Assembly: GCA_001599815.1 (NCBI GenBank)
Contig: BCIA01000004.1
Span: 1,873,805-1,897,699 of the forward strand
Source of the DNA: Furcasterigmium furcatum
Taxonomy: Eukaryota > Ascomycota > Sordariomycetes > Glomerellales > Plectosphaerellaceae
DNA length: 23,895 bases
Direction: 5' to 3'
In this document: in pieces, positions 1-8,701 of the stretch
Position numbering within the stretch: position 1 is the stretch's first letter
Layout of the letters: every line of letters begins with the position of its first letter
Program-made: the position numbers and the translations under genes
Notes under the pieces: generated by a model
The model's input: only the letters and a program-made list of their open reading frames with translations
Databases searched by the model: none
What the model was told of the DNA's origin: nothing

Positions 1-175
1 TTCTGGAAATACGCTAAGGTCTCTTATTTCTGGAAATATAGTAGTACCCCCTTCTTTCTGGAAATACGCTAAGGTCTCTTATTTCTGGAAATATAATAAT
101 ACCCCTTCTTTCTGGAAACACGTTAAGATCTCTTATTTCTGGAAATATAGTAGTACTCCCTCCGATCTATAAATA
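1..175. repeat. Tandem array of ~27-bp units (55-bp higher-order period) built on TTCTGGAA
   Basis: The octamer TTCTGGAA begins at 1, 28, 56, 83, 110 and 137, a spacing of 27-28 bases. Alternate units differ, giving a 54-55 bp higher-order unit. Later copies are changed by C-to-T/G-to-A differences (for example TTCTAGAA at 192 and TTCTAAAA near 306), so the array grades into the AT-rich DNA to its right. It is cut by the window start, so its full length is unknown. Confidence 0.85.
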
Positions 176-460
176 TATTAGGGCCTATTATTTCTAGAAA
201 TATCATAGAAACTCCCTCTTATACCTATTATTTTTAAAGATATAGTAATACCTATCTTTATTTTAGAAACTCTAGAAATATAGCCCTTTTTATTTATAGA
301 TTCTTATTTCTAAAAATATAGAGGAATAAATACTAAGACTTATCTCTTATTAGCTTAGAACGCTTTAGTTTATTTAGGAGATAAAAATTAGGGTTATTCT
401 AAAGGTAATAGTAAATAGTTATAAATTTAAATACTATATAGCTAAATACTAGGAAATTAC
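176..460. other. AT-rich RIP-like island, no gene
   Basis: About 285 bases of TA-rich sequence with almost no CA or TG dinucleotides and degraded copies of the neighbouring TTCTGGAA repeat. No open frame of note. The pattern matches repeat-induced point mutation of repeated DNA in filamentous ascomycetes. It lies immediately downstream of the minus-strand gene that ends at 464. Confidence 0.7.
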
Positions 461-463
461 TTT

Positions 464-1123
464 CTATTCGTTGAGTTCACTCATTGTAGCTAAGTCATTT
501 CCTAGAGTACTTAGCATATTCTCAACCAGAGCGTAGATGTCTAGAATGCAAGTTGCCTCCAGATCCCTACGACGTATTCTCTGTCCTCTATCATATTTGA
601 CTTTCTGAGCGGATATGTATTTCCAGCTATGGCAGATGGCCCGTAGAGCAAAATAAAAAGCTTCGAAGTGCTTAGTTTCGTGGTTAAAAATCTGCTCAAC
701 CTTTTCAAGTTTCCCAGCGTGCGTTAATCTTGAGTTCTCTAGTATTTCGTTTTGAAGCTCCGGATAGATCGGCAGCTTCCCGCCTCTAGACAGCTGCTGA
801 AGGACATACGAAACGTGATGAAGCGAGTATTCATCATTTTCATGCTTATACCAGCCATCGACTGCATCGCTGGGGGATGGAGCCTCTTCTCGACGAAATA
901 AGGGTCCGTTAATGTCTTGACCTTCGGGGCCAGCCCGACCGGGAATGTGGTGTCCAGGAGGCTGAGGACCTTCATCTTGACCAAGCGGATAGGGAGAAGC
1001 GTAGTCAGGGGGAGGAGGGCGGCCGTCTAGGCCGGGTTCCAAAGGATTCACAAACTCAAGGGGCTCAGCACCTTCATCTCCAAAGTAAACCTCCGGGTTA
1101 GCAAGTGGACCGTAGGGATTCAT
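464..1123 (-). CDS. Orphan 219-aa protein, Pro-rich N-terminus and helical C-terminus
   Basis: I do not recognise a family. The single exon starts at an ATG (1121-1123) and encodes 219 residues. Residues 1 to about 95 are rich in Pro, Gly and Asp and look disordered. Residues about 95-219 are predicted by eye to be mostly helical, with several conserved-looking Trp, His and Tyr positions (WYKHEND, HETKHFEAFYFALRAICHSW) and a basic stretch (RGQRIRRRDLE). There is no signal peptide or membrane segment. The gene sits between two RIP-like AT-rich islands yet has ordinary codon usage and keeps its CpA/TpG, so it has escaped mutation. Intact length and balanced composition argue for a real gene. 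Function unknown. Confidence 0.65.
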   Translation of the reverse strand: MNPYGPLANPEVYFGDEGAEPLEFVNPLEPGLDGRPPPPDYASPYPLGQDEGPQPPGHHIPGRAGPEGQDINGPLFRREEAPSPSDAVDGWYKHENDEYSLHHVSYVLQQLSRGGKLPIYPELQNEILENSRLTHAGKLEKVEQIFNHETKHFEAFYFALRAICHSWKYISAQKVKYDRGQRIRRRDLEATCILDIYALVENMLSTLGNDLATMSELNE

Positions 1124-1189
1124 GGCTGGGACATATGTTGCATCTCAAAACCAAGGCCGTTGGATGTGGGTGGGATGGGAGCTTATATA

Positions 1190-2040
1190 CTATTTATTGT
1201 TAGCTTCCTAAGCTTCTAGTCGTAGAAATATAAAATCTTAATATTATATACCTAATAGTAGTTAATTATCCGTATATAGAGATATAACTATACTAATAGA
1301 TTTAAAGTAAATAATTATATAAATTTAGATAATTAAATTTATAGATTATAAGATTAGAAATTAATTTTATAAAAGCCCTTTTATATAGCTAGGCTTACTA
1401 TTTTAGGGTAATGTATAATATATATCCTAAGATAGACTTTTCCTTACTTAGTACAATATCTACCTTTTTACTTATTACTAGATAGCTTAAACTTTATATA
1501 AAAACTAATAATATAACGATAGAGTTTTAAATAAATAAAAGACCTTAGGGCGCTACTAGGAATTAGGAGGCATTATTACTACTTAAGTTAACTAATTTAA
1601 TAGAATTTTGGTAGTTTAAGGTAAGTAGGAGATTAAAATATAAGCTAAACTCTAGCCGTCTAGTAGTAAGTAAGATATAACTAGCTCCTTTTATATTCTA
1701 AACGCTCTAATTTACCTAGGCGTCTTAATATAATAATATCTTCTCTGTTTATAAGTTTTAATACTTTCTATATAAATTAAGGGAATACTTTTTCTTTTAC
1801 TTATTTAAGAGATATAAATATTTATTTATTCCATTAGGAAAAGATTATTTATATATTACTAATATATTATTAGTAATATATAAATAAGGAGGTAATATAT
1901 AGTAACTAATAGTAAAGATTTATATAAATAGAGTAACCTATATATACCACCGCTTAATAGATAGTATAAACCAAATTAAATTATTTACGACCTATAAAGC
2001 AAGTAATAAATAAAACTATATGCCTAACAGTACATTCCAT
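1190..2040. other. AT-rich RIP-like island (probably a decayed repeat), no intact gene
   Basis: From about 1200 to 1980 I count only about ten CA or TG dinucleotides in roughly 780 bases, whereas CG dinucleotides and TA remain. Loss of CpA (and its complement TpG) with gain of TpA is the established RIP signature. RIP acts on duplicated DNA, so the source was probably a transposon, but I could not identify a coding remnant by eye. All frames are closed by many stops. The flanking genes do not show this bias, so the boundaries are sharp. Confidence 0.75.
1845..1887. repeat. Perfect inverted repeat, 20-bp arms, 3-base loop
   Basis: The left arm 1845-1864 is the exact reverse complement of the right arm 1868-1887, with TAT between them. 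Both arms consist mostly of A and T with a single internal C/G pair (ATTACTAATA / TATTAGTAAT). It lies inside the RIP-like island. It could be a surviving hairpin of a mobile element, or a sequence prone to cruciform formation. Confidence 0.9.
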
Positions 2041-2066
2041 TCTACTTTCTATAAATCCATTTAAGC

Positions 2067-2829
2067 TTAAGACAGAGCTGAAGACGTAGGACAAAAGGAT
2101 TCAAAGGTTGTGATAGAGATTGTGATAGTGACGGTCTCAGGCAGCTCCGATGTAATAGTCATTGATCTGTCCGAGCTCTCGAATGCTGACACAGGAATTT
2201 CCGAACTCTCAAATGCTGACGCAGGAATGTCCGAGCTCTCAAATGTGGAAATAGGGGTGTCCGGAGTGGGACTTGCAACACTAGTAGATAGCGTTTGCGC
2301 TCCATCGGACATGCAGCTAACTGTACCCCGACGTTCTAAGTCAAACGACCCGACTTCACCTCTGTTATTAATGTAGACGTGGCTACATGTAAATGACGGC
2401 TGTCCTGCACACTGCCTATACTGGTTTCAGTATATATATATAGTATGCGCTTAGGGTCGGGCTTAATACAAACCATTTTACGTAGGCTTCACCCGAGGGA
2501 GCCTCCTCTGGCACAAGAAGCTGGGCAACCATCACGTCAGGACATTCGATTGGGTCAAAGTACCATGTGATAGGCAAGTAATCAGGGTCCGAGAGCTCCA
2601 ATGAGGCGGTACACTCGCCACCTTGAGGGCTGCTAATTCTATAGTATGTTAGCTCTCGGCATTTCAGGCTGGTGGGGAGGCTGTCTAACCTTGCTGAGAG
2701 AGGATAACCCGCTTCAACAACAATGGGTGGGCTTAGAGTGCAAGTCTCCGGGAAATTACCCCAAGAATAGACTGACTGGACGAGCCCGCCAATCAGGGCA
2801 AGGAACAAGAAAAAGCCCATGTTGTGCAC
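2067..2829 (-). CDS. Secreted Cys-containing protein with Ser/Thr-rich repeat tail, two exons
   Basis: My model joins exon 2474-2829 to exon 2067-2415 across a 58-nt intron (2416-2473; donor GTTTGT, acceptor TATAG) and gives 234 residues. Residues 1-22 are a signal peptide ending near SVYS. The splice gives KWQCAGQPSFTC, a W-x-C-A-G-Q block of a kind I recall from fungal secreted proteins. The downstream frame stays open for 116 codons, which supports the join over the unspliced stop at 2416. At least seven Cys are spread over the extracellular part, and a Ser/Thr-rich tail carries three 10-residue repeats (about 2170-2259, motif SxFESSxIP). No GPI-type hydrophobic C-terminus is visible, unless a further intron is missed. 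Likely a cell-surface or effector-like protein; function unknown. Confidence 0.65.
2170..2259 (-). repeat. Three in-frame 30-bp coding repeats
   Basis: The block TCCGARCTCTC recurs at 2170, 2200 and 2230, an exact 30-bp period. In the minus-strand reading frame this is a 10-residue repeat (AFESSEIPVS and variants). The period is a multiple of three, so copy number can change without a frameshift. Confidence 0.85.
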
Positions 2830-3168
2830 TCAGACCTTTTGAATATGCTGTCGATTGAGAGCTGGGCCAACGCGAGGGGATGGTTCTATTAAATAAGCGC
2901 GCGCATGAGAGGATTCTTTTAAATAATGGTTACCTGATCCCGCATTAGCAAAATGCCGATTGGAGCATTCCAGGATATTATTTTCAATATCGTCTTCCTT
3001 AAACCCGAGGGCGCGTACTACACACTGGGCGCTTAACACCTAAGTGAGCCTCAGACCTAGATAGGATTAGCTATATATTTCAAGACTACGGGGAGAAATA
3101 ATAGACCTTACTCTCAATCTTAGTTAACAACCACACTACCTTCAGCGATATCGTATCATATACTCATA

Positions 3169-3738
3169 ATGTCCTACAAAGAAGACCTCTTTGCCGATGA
3201 TTTCTTTCAGCTACTCCACTACAACCCCGAGGGGCAGATATCCCCTCAAACTATCGACCCCACCATGTTGCTCCCTCGACCTGTCATTGAAACTCCCTCA
3301 GATTCGACTGTCAAGGTGAAGACCGGCAATATCAGCACGATCGATTCTGGTTATGGTCAATCAAACACGTCCGATCGATCAAACCACACCGTCAATGAAG
3401 TCACCGCTGGAACGGTCGCGGACAAACCCGGCCAAAGGTGAGTCAAGCGACTAAGTTTTTAGCTATGCTAACAAAGCCATAGCTTGCTGCTTGCTAGGCT
3501 TCAAGCCTTGGAGCTAATTACGAACTGGATTCATCAGACCCTTACTATCCAAAGTGATAGGATTGCCAAAATGGACGAGAAGCTGAACACGGTCATGGAA
3601 ACGGTCAACCAGATTAGAAACGATATTCAGGACCAGGGATCTATCTGCCAGTACTGCGGTTCATCCGACCTTGATGAAGATATGAGCGAAGAAGACATCA
3701 GTGATCTGGATCTTGGGCCCTCAGGCTTTACGTGGTGA
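3169..3738 (+). CDS. Small coiled-coil protein with CxxC and acidic tail, two exons
   Basis: Exon 1 (3169-3437) and exon 2 (3483-3738) flank a 45-nt intron with donor GTGAGT, branch GCTAAC and acceptor CATAG; the join is in frame and gives 174 residues. Residues 1-89 are polar, Ser/Thr-rich and probably disordered. Residues about 90-140 (ALELITNWIHQTL through NQIRNDIQD) show heptad spacing of hydrophobics, so a coiled coil is likely. A CQYC pair (145 and 148) follows, then a strongly acidic segment (DLDEDMSEEDISDLD). I do not recognise a family. It lies in tandem with another small coiled-coil gene (3906) and faces the DUF3723 gene. The acidic end could mediate protein binding, but that is inference. 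Confidence 0.65.
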
Positions 3739-3905
3739 TGGAGGACAATTGATATTAGAATCACCTTAATCCTACTTTATATTTTGGCTTTCTACTTCCT
3801 GTATTGTGTGTAGACTATTAGCCTATGAGTGTGTATTATATATGAAAGGCTTCCCTCTTAACCATCCTGTCCCGCCGCCTGCCGTATGATACCCATTCGC
3901 CCAAC

Positions 3906-4367
3906 ATGTCAAACCACCATAAGGCTCTACCTGCTCTACCCCCACAAAAGCCTCCTACAAGACCTCCAAGACCTGAGAGCCTCAACCTAGATGACAATCT
4001 AGGTCTTAACTTAGGACCTAGTCAAAACAAAGCAGTCTTAGTATCTCCCTTAATTAATAAGGAAGAAATTCAATTCCCCCAAGCTTTTAACAACCTACGC
4101 CAAAGAGTTATAGACCTTACAGCACAGAACAAATTATTACGCGAACAAAACTTATATTACTTTGAGAAGTTAACACTCCAACATCAAACTATTAAAACTA
4201 TATCTATGACGATACAGGAGAATATTGTGAACTATATCTCCCGATTAGATACCTTACAAGGAGGATTAGAAACAGAGTCGGGGAGTGAAGAGGAAATTAT
4301 AAGCATGTACTTCCAGCCAGATCCGATTTCGCTTCCATCTCCAAGTTCATTTTACTCAACTCCATAG
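3906..4367 (+). CDS. Small Pro-rich/coiled-coil protein with acidic segment
   Basis: A single-exon gene of 153 residues starting at ATG 3906. The N-terminus has a dense polyproline stretch (LPALPPQKPPTRPPRP) of the kind bound by SH3 domains. Residues about 60-120 (FNNLRQRVIDLTAQNKLL and on) have coiled-coil spacing, and an acidic patch follows (ETESGSEEE). This order of disordered N-terminus, coiled coil and acidic end is the same as in the upstream gene at 3169, though residue identity is weak. Codon usage is more AT-rich than in the neighbours. It converges with the DUF3723 gene, whose 3' end is about 460 bases away. No recognised family; function unknown. Confidence 0.6.
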   Translation: MSNHHKALPALPPQKPPTRPPRPESLNLDDNLGLNLGPSQNKAVLVSPLINKEEIQFPQAFNNLRQRVIDLTAQNKLLREQNLYYFEKLTLQHQTIKTISMTIQENIVNYISRLDTLQGGLETESGSEEEIISMYFQPDPISLPSPSSFYSTP

Positions 4368-4828
4368 AATAGAATTCGGATTTCATCTTTATATATTAAG
4401 CTTCTAGTATTTACCACTCAAGAATCTTTTATTCCGTTAAATAACATATAAATAGACACACACACACACACACACACAAATATATATATCTATAGAGAGA
4501 GAGAGAGGGAGAGCCTTAGGAACATAAGTAAATTAAAGACAACTTTATTTATTCCCCTTAAACTACTCTTATTAGTTATCAACATGCATGCTATTAGCGG
4601 CCTTGCTATTGCTTATAGTACTTATATTATTATAAGATATATGTAAGACTATACTCTACGTGCCGATAATGTACTAATGAATTTAGCGGGCGTAAAGCAC
4701 GAGAGCGCATTCAAAAGAGCGATAAACAGAAACAACAGAAACAGAGACGACGTGACACCGGAAGGTACTACTAAGGGGGCCTCCGGCAGTTGGTTTATAC
4801 TAGTAGATAGGACTCTATTCACGATATC
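4368..4828. other. Convergent intergenic region with microsatellite
   Basis: A 461-base gap between two convergent genes. It contains a compound microsatellite at about 4456-4514 ((CA)n, then (TA)n, then (GA)n). I see no further gene or structural RNA. Confidence 0.7.
4456..4514. repeat. Compound microsatellite (CA)n-(TA)n-(GA)n
   Basis: A run of CA dinucleotides from 4456 to about 4478, then TA repeats, then GA repeats to about 4514. It sits in the 3' intergenic space between convergent genes and is likely to vary in length between strains. Confidence 0.95.
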
Positions 4829-7552
4829 TCATAAAATCTCATCTTCGCTATCATAAAATCCTTGAGATCCTTGTAACACCGAAGTAGAAGGGGTAATCCC
4901 TCCCCTAAATACTGGTAAACTAGAACGTGAGCTGGCACTTGTCTCCTTTCTAAAGTCTCGAGAAGTGCTCGAGTTAGTGTGTGAGTATGCGCTTTGCTGT
5001 AGGTTGCGTAAATCAAGACCTTCAGAAAGCTGTGATCGACGTAGTAGGCTCTTGAGAGTGTCTACTAAACGTGGATTTGTTAGTGCCTCGTCGTTTATAG
5101 TCTTAGATTGTAGCATACTCCGTGGAGCTGGCGATTGCTGCGTAGTCATGCTTAATGGATTGGTGTTTAAGGTTATGTCACTCCACTCAGCAGAAAGGTC
5201 TGTTACTCCCGGTAATAAGGTCGGGGGAATAATAGACTTCATATCCTCACTTCCGTCCATCACCATAGCATAGTTGTTGTCGCAATGATCATCGAGGTCT
5301 AATAGGTATGGTATCCTGTCAGCTGTTGAAGGCGGTGTAGAACCTATAATCTGGAAGTGATGGAGGGACGATAATTTAGAAGATGAGGGCCGAACAAAAG
5401 ATGTAGAGAGAGTGGAGTTTTGTAAATCATTATACGATGGCGGTCTCCCGATGCTGAATTCTTCTGTGTTCTGGGTAGTCCCTGGTGACCGGAAAAGTTG
5501 AGGAACTGCGGGGGGTTCAGTGAGGCCAGTGGAAGGACGACGATAATCCTGACCAAACGCTGAGTTCGACTGAGACCACCCAAAAGAGTCGTAGTTTTGC
5601 TTTAAGAGAGGTGTGGGTAACTCGGAACGAGAAGACCTGCTCCATTGTTTCCCAACCCCGAAGTTAGCTACAGCTTGGAACGCGGCCCATTGTGACTGTG
5701 TATTGACTTTGTTAGTCACGAGGTCTTCTTTTTCACATTGTGTTCTGGATAGATCGTGGTCAATCATGTTGTGATCCGTAACTAGAGAGGATCGGTTGAT
5801 GGTCAGGGTTGAATCAGATGACCGTGACGATATATCAGTCATTACTTCATCCTGTTCCGAATTCTCATCGACACCGCCCATTTCCTCGTCATTTTCTATA
5901 AGTGGTTGGTACTCCTCAATGCGCGGAAGTTTGTGAATGATCGGGCCCATCGATGATGTATTAATAGTAATCCGGGCAGCGGACAGATCGGGGTAAACCC
6001 TATAAAGCCCTAAAAACGCATTAACAAAGTTATGTTGTACTAGTAGTATAGATAAGTCTCCTAATGAGGGACAGCAAGATAGGAACGTGGGAAGAAAGAA
6101 TATATGTTGTATCTTCCGAAATGTCCTGGTGTGCGGTCGGCCCCAACGACGGTGAACTTGAGTTAAGAACTTTTCTTCTTTGAATTCTTTTAGTTCTAGC
6201 GGTTGAAAAGGCTGCTTAGGACGAGATATCTCGTCTAGTATACGGTTATTACGTAGTCCAAGTAGGTAGGCCCGCTTATAAAATAGGTGTTGACAACTTG
6301 GGTTGATTGCGGCATGTATGACATCTCCTTGGTCTGTCCGTGGTTGGTTCTTCTCTCCATATATAAGGTATGGAAATTGACGGAGAGCTGCATGAATGAG
6401 TGTTGTGTAGACTAACTCGAATGAAGCTGGCCCTAGCACTGGCTGGAACTCTCCTTCGCTCACCTCCACAACGGGTCGAGGCGCTTGTTTCCAGATTGAT
6501 CGAAGAGTAGTCCGTAGTGTTGGGTGGCCTTGACCATCCGGGTTACGATCTAAACCTTCTGGTATGAGAAGGTTTTGAACAATTTGAGCTCCGATCGTAA
6601 AGTACTTCATATACTCGTGGAACGAATTGATACTAGGTATCATCATTGGCGTATTCAATATGTTTTCCTCGATTCTTCCCCGCCAATATACATCGTCAAT
6701 ACCTTCAAAGGCCTCCTTCTTTCGAAAGGCTTCCTTAATTAAGTTCCGATCAGCGAGGCTAACAGACGGCCAACGCCCTTCGACAACCTGCACTGTCCTC
6801 AAGGTCCAGTATTGCCGCAAATCCTGACGGTTAAACGTAATATCTGATAGAATGTTGAGTGTGTGGCCTAAATACCGTTCGATTTCATCATCGAGGCCTA
6901 GGACAAAGTATTTATATAGGTTCCCGAGTTGTAGTCCTTTGCGAACGCCTGGGAAGGTACAGAGTGTATTAAGTATCTGACGAACTCTAGGGCGAGCGTC
7001 TAGATACTCGAGAGACTTTCTCTTAGAAGGCCCGAGCCGAGAGAGAAACTCGTCGACAGTGTCTATGTCACCGGTTTCCTCGTATTCTCTGATTTTAGCG
7101 TAAATATCTCCATCTGACCAGTTTGTCTCGTGGCTAAAACGATTGGTTTGAAGTTGAATAAACTTTGTTTCACATGTAAAAAAGGACCTCCAATCCGGAG
7201 TGGTGTGTAGCCGCACGGTCCAAACACCATCGCCAAAGGTTTTAGCTGCCTCTACGCGATGTCTTCCTTGGAAGTACATTACATTGTGGCCGGTAACTAC
7301 TGGGTACGGGCCGTGGGATAAGGTCTCTTTGAGGCAGTGGTGTGTTAACTGTAATTGTTGCAGGATTCTCTGAAAGTCTTGCTCAAGCACCACGCCGTCG
7401 AGATGATTTTCCTGCCGGTCATGATTTATTTTCGAGTCGCTGAACACTTTAGCTAGGTATCCCTCTCGGCCATGGTCATACGGCCGTTGGCCTTGTTCAA
7501 GAAAAACAAGACTAGACAGAGGAACCTGAACAACTCCTACTAGGCTGGGCAT
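4829..7552 (-). CDS. DUF3723-family protein with ParB-like GRHR motif
   Basis: A single-exon gene of 907 residues starting at ATG 7550-7552. The N-terminal half (about 1-520) resembles the fungal DUF3723 family. It includes FQGRHRVEAAKTFGDGVW at about 94-111, whose GRHRxxAA resembles the GERRxxA box of ParB/Srx-like folds. Further conserved-looking blocks are FTCETKFIQLQTNRFSHETNW and FPGVRKGLQLGNLYKYF. The rest (about 540-907) is a long Ser/Thr/Pro-rich, probably disordered tail. DUF3723 genes are known as frequent accessory cargo of Starship giant transposons, but their function is not established to my knowledge. The family call rests on recognition by eye, and the ParB link is inference from one motif. 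The gene looks intact: no stops, no obvious intron and no RIP bias. Confidence 0.75.
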   Translation of the reverse strand: MPSLVGVVQVPLSSLVFLEQGQRPYDHGREGYLAKVFSDSKINHDRQENHLDGVVLEQDFQRILQQLQLTHHCLKETLSHGPYPVVTGHNVMYFQGRHRVEAAKTFGDGVWTVRLHTTPDWRSFFTCETKFIQLQTNRFSHETNWSDGDIYAKIREYEETGDIDTVDEFLSRLGPSKRKSLEYLDARPRVRQILNTLCTFPGVRKGLQLGNLYKYFVLGLDDEIERYLGHTLNILSDITFNRQDLRQYWTLRTVQVVEGRWPSVSLADRNLIKEAFRKKEAFEGIDDVYWRGRIEENILNTPMMIPSINSFHEYMKYFTIGAQIVQNLLIPEGLDRNPDGQGHPTLRTTLRSIWKQAPRPVVEVSEGEFQPVLGPASFELVYTTLIHAALRQFPYLIYGEKNQPRTDQGDVIHAAINPSCQHLFYKRAYLLGLRNNRILDEISRPKQPFQPLELKEFKEEKFLTQVHRRWGRPHTRTFRKIQHIFFLPTFLSCCPSLGDLSILLVQHNFVNAFLGLYRVYPDLSAARITINTSSMGPIIHKLPRIEEYQPLIENDEEMGGVDENSEQDEVMTDISSRSSDSTLTINRSSLVTDHNMIDHDLSRTQCEKEDLVTNKVNTQSQWAAFQAVANFGVGKQWSRSSRSELPTPLLKQNYDSFGWSQSNSAFGQDYRRPSTGLTEPPAVPQLFRSPGTTQNTEEFSIGRPPSYNDLQNSTLSTSFVRPSSSKLSSLHHFQIIGSTPPSTADRIPYLLDLDDHCDNNYAMVMDGSEDMKSIIPPTLLPGVTDLSAEWSDITLNTNPLSMTTQQSPAPRSMLQSKTINDEALTNPRLVDTLKSLLRRSQLSEGLDLRNLQQSAYSHTNSSTSRDFRKETSASSRSSLPVFRGGITPSTSVLQGSQGFYDSEDEIL

Positions 7553-7735
7553 TATGGCTGAAGAGGAAGAACATAGTAGGGGATAAGATAGATAATATAC
7601 TTTATATAATAAAAGTCCCTAAATATATTGAAATCTAGATTTTATAAAAAGATAATATCTAAAATATTCACTTTAAAACAGAATCTTACAGCGCTAGAAG
7701 CACCTTATAAGAATCTATTATCCTAGATTAGGGAC

Positions 7736-8263
7736 CTAAAACCTATTACCATGCGCTCTATCCCACCCACGAATGACTTTGGGGTTTAATGTGAGAGTTC
7801 TCGAATGTTGGTTCCGTCTTGAAAGTTGGTTGCGTCTTGAGTATTGAGGTCTCCTCGTTGGTGGTCGGCGGGCAAGACCCACATCTCGGGCAATGCGTTT
7901 GACGTCGGAGGGAGCACTGCGTGTGTTTTTGGTCGGAAGGAGGTTTAGCTGAAAGTAGCCCCTCAGTGGGTTTCCTGGACTGGGAGAAACAGGTGGCTCA
8001 AAGACAAGCTTTGACGGATGGGATCGACAAAGTTCGGAGGGTGTAGTAAATGCGACAGCCTTGCCCGGCGGGCTGGTATGGTGCGTATCTGACATCCAGG
8101 CCATGACGTAGTTGGCCTCCGGATCACAAGATGCGCACCGCTGATCCTGGTAAGTCGTTTCATGCACGAGACGAAGCTCGCAAACATATCTCGTGCACTT
8201 CTCAACAAGGCCAGCCCAGCTCCAATGACCACATTCCCAAAGTAGGTTGGTAAAGAAACACAT
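7736..8263 (-). CDS. Small Cys/His-rich (putative zinc-binding) protein with basic tail
   Basis: A single exon of 175 residues starting at ATG 8261-8263. The first 50 residues carry Cys2, Cys11-Gly-His13, Cys23, Cys28 and a C-x-x-C pair at 43/46, a spacing suited to one or two zinc ions. Many ascomycete genomes have short proteins opening with Met-Cys and a CGH motif, but I know of no assigned function. The C-terminal third is very basic and contains a short repeat (YSRRNQLSRRNQHSR). It lies head to tail with the DUF3723 gene, about 180 bases upstream of it. Possible nucleic-acid binding is inference from the charge. The Cys pattern makes it more likely real than chance. Confidence 0.55.
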   Translation of the reverse strand: MCFFTNLLWECGHWSWAGLVEKCTRYVCELRLVHETTYQDQRCASCDPEANYVMAWMSDTHHTSPPGKAVAFTTPSELCRSHPSKLVFEPPVSPSPGNPLRGYFQLNLLPTKNTRSAPSDVKRIARDVGLARRPPTRRPQYSRRNQLSRRNQHSRTLTLNPKVIRGWDRAHGNRF

Positions 8264-8701
8264 CTGAGCTGGATGAATGCGTCCGCTCCGTAAGTAGAGA
8301 GTAGAGATAATTCAGCAGAATAGTGCCGCCGGCTGATGGAAATCTCCTCTGCTTAAAGTAAGGACTTAAAGGATTATTGAATATTTTAGACAGACGAGAT
8401 CATACCAGTGAGCCCTTATATATAGGTTTGCCTGACTCTAGGATCCTCTCTGGGTTTCTATTAACAGGGTGCGTACACAACATAATTAGTGGCACCCAAC
8501 CGCCACTAGTACCGAGCGCAATAGAACATGGGCCTCCAACGCCCAAGCTAATTTCTAAGTATAGACGCCCCCCGCAAGGCTGAGAAGCGCCGTAGGTCTC
8601 TTTTGGGCCAACGCGCAAGGGGTGTGTCACCTGTCATTCACATTAAATAAGAAGGGCGATTAATAGTATCTAACTTCCATGACCAAGACACTGACCACAC
8701 C
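8264..8701. other. Divergent intergenic region, nothing else seen
   Basis: A 438-base gap between the minus-strand Cys/His gene and the plus-strand membrane miniprotein, so it probably holds both promoters. No convincing open frame, RNA or repeat was found. Confidence 0.5.

Noticed and set aside
739..984. Minus-strand 81-codon frame within 464-1123
   Set aside because: It overlaps the 219-residue gene in another frame on the same strand and has no motif; a shadow.
1200..2040. Attempt to identify a retrotransposon reverse transcriptase in the AT-rich island
   Set aside because: Neither strand gave a convincing motif by eye; the mutation load is too high without a de-RIP alignment.
2830..3039. 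Minus-strand 69-codon frame upstream of the secreted protein
   Set aside because: No motif, no splice signal that would join it to the signal-peptide exon, and the next gene has its own clear start.
8377..8630. Short overlapping frames on both strands before the membrane miniprotein
   Set aside because: Composition is uneven and both strands are open over the same bases, typical of chance frames.
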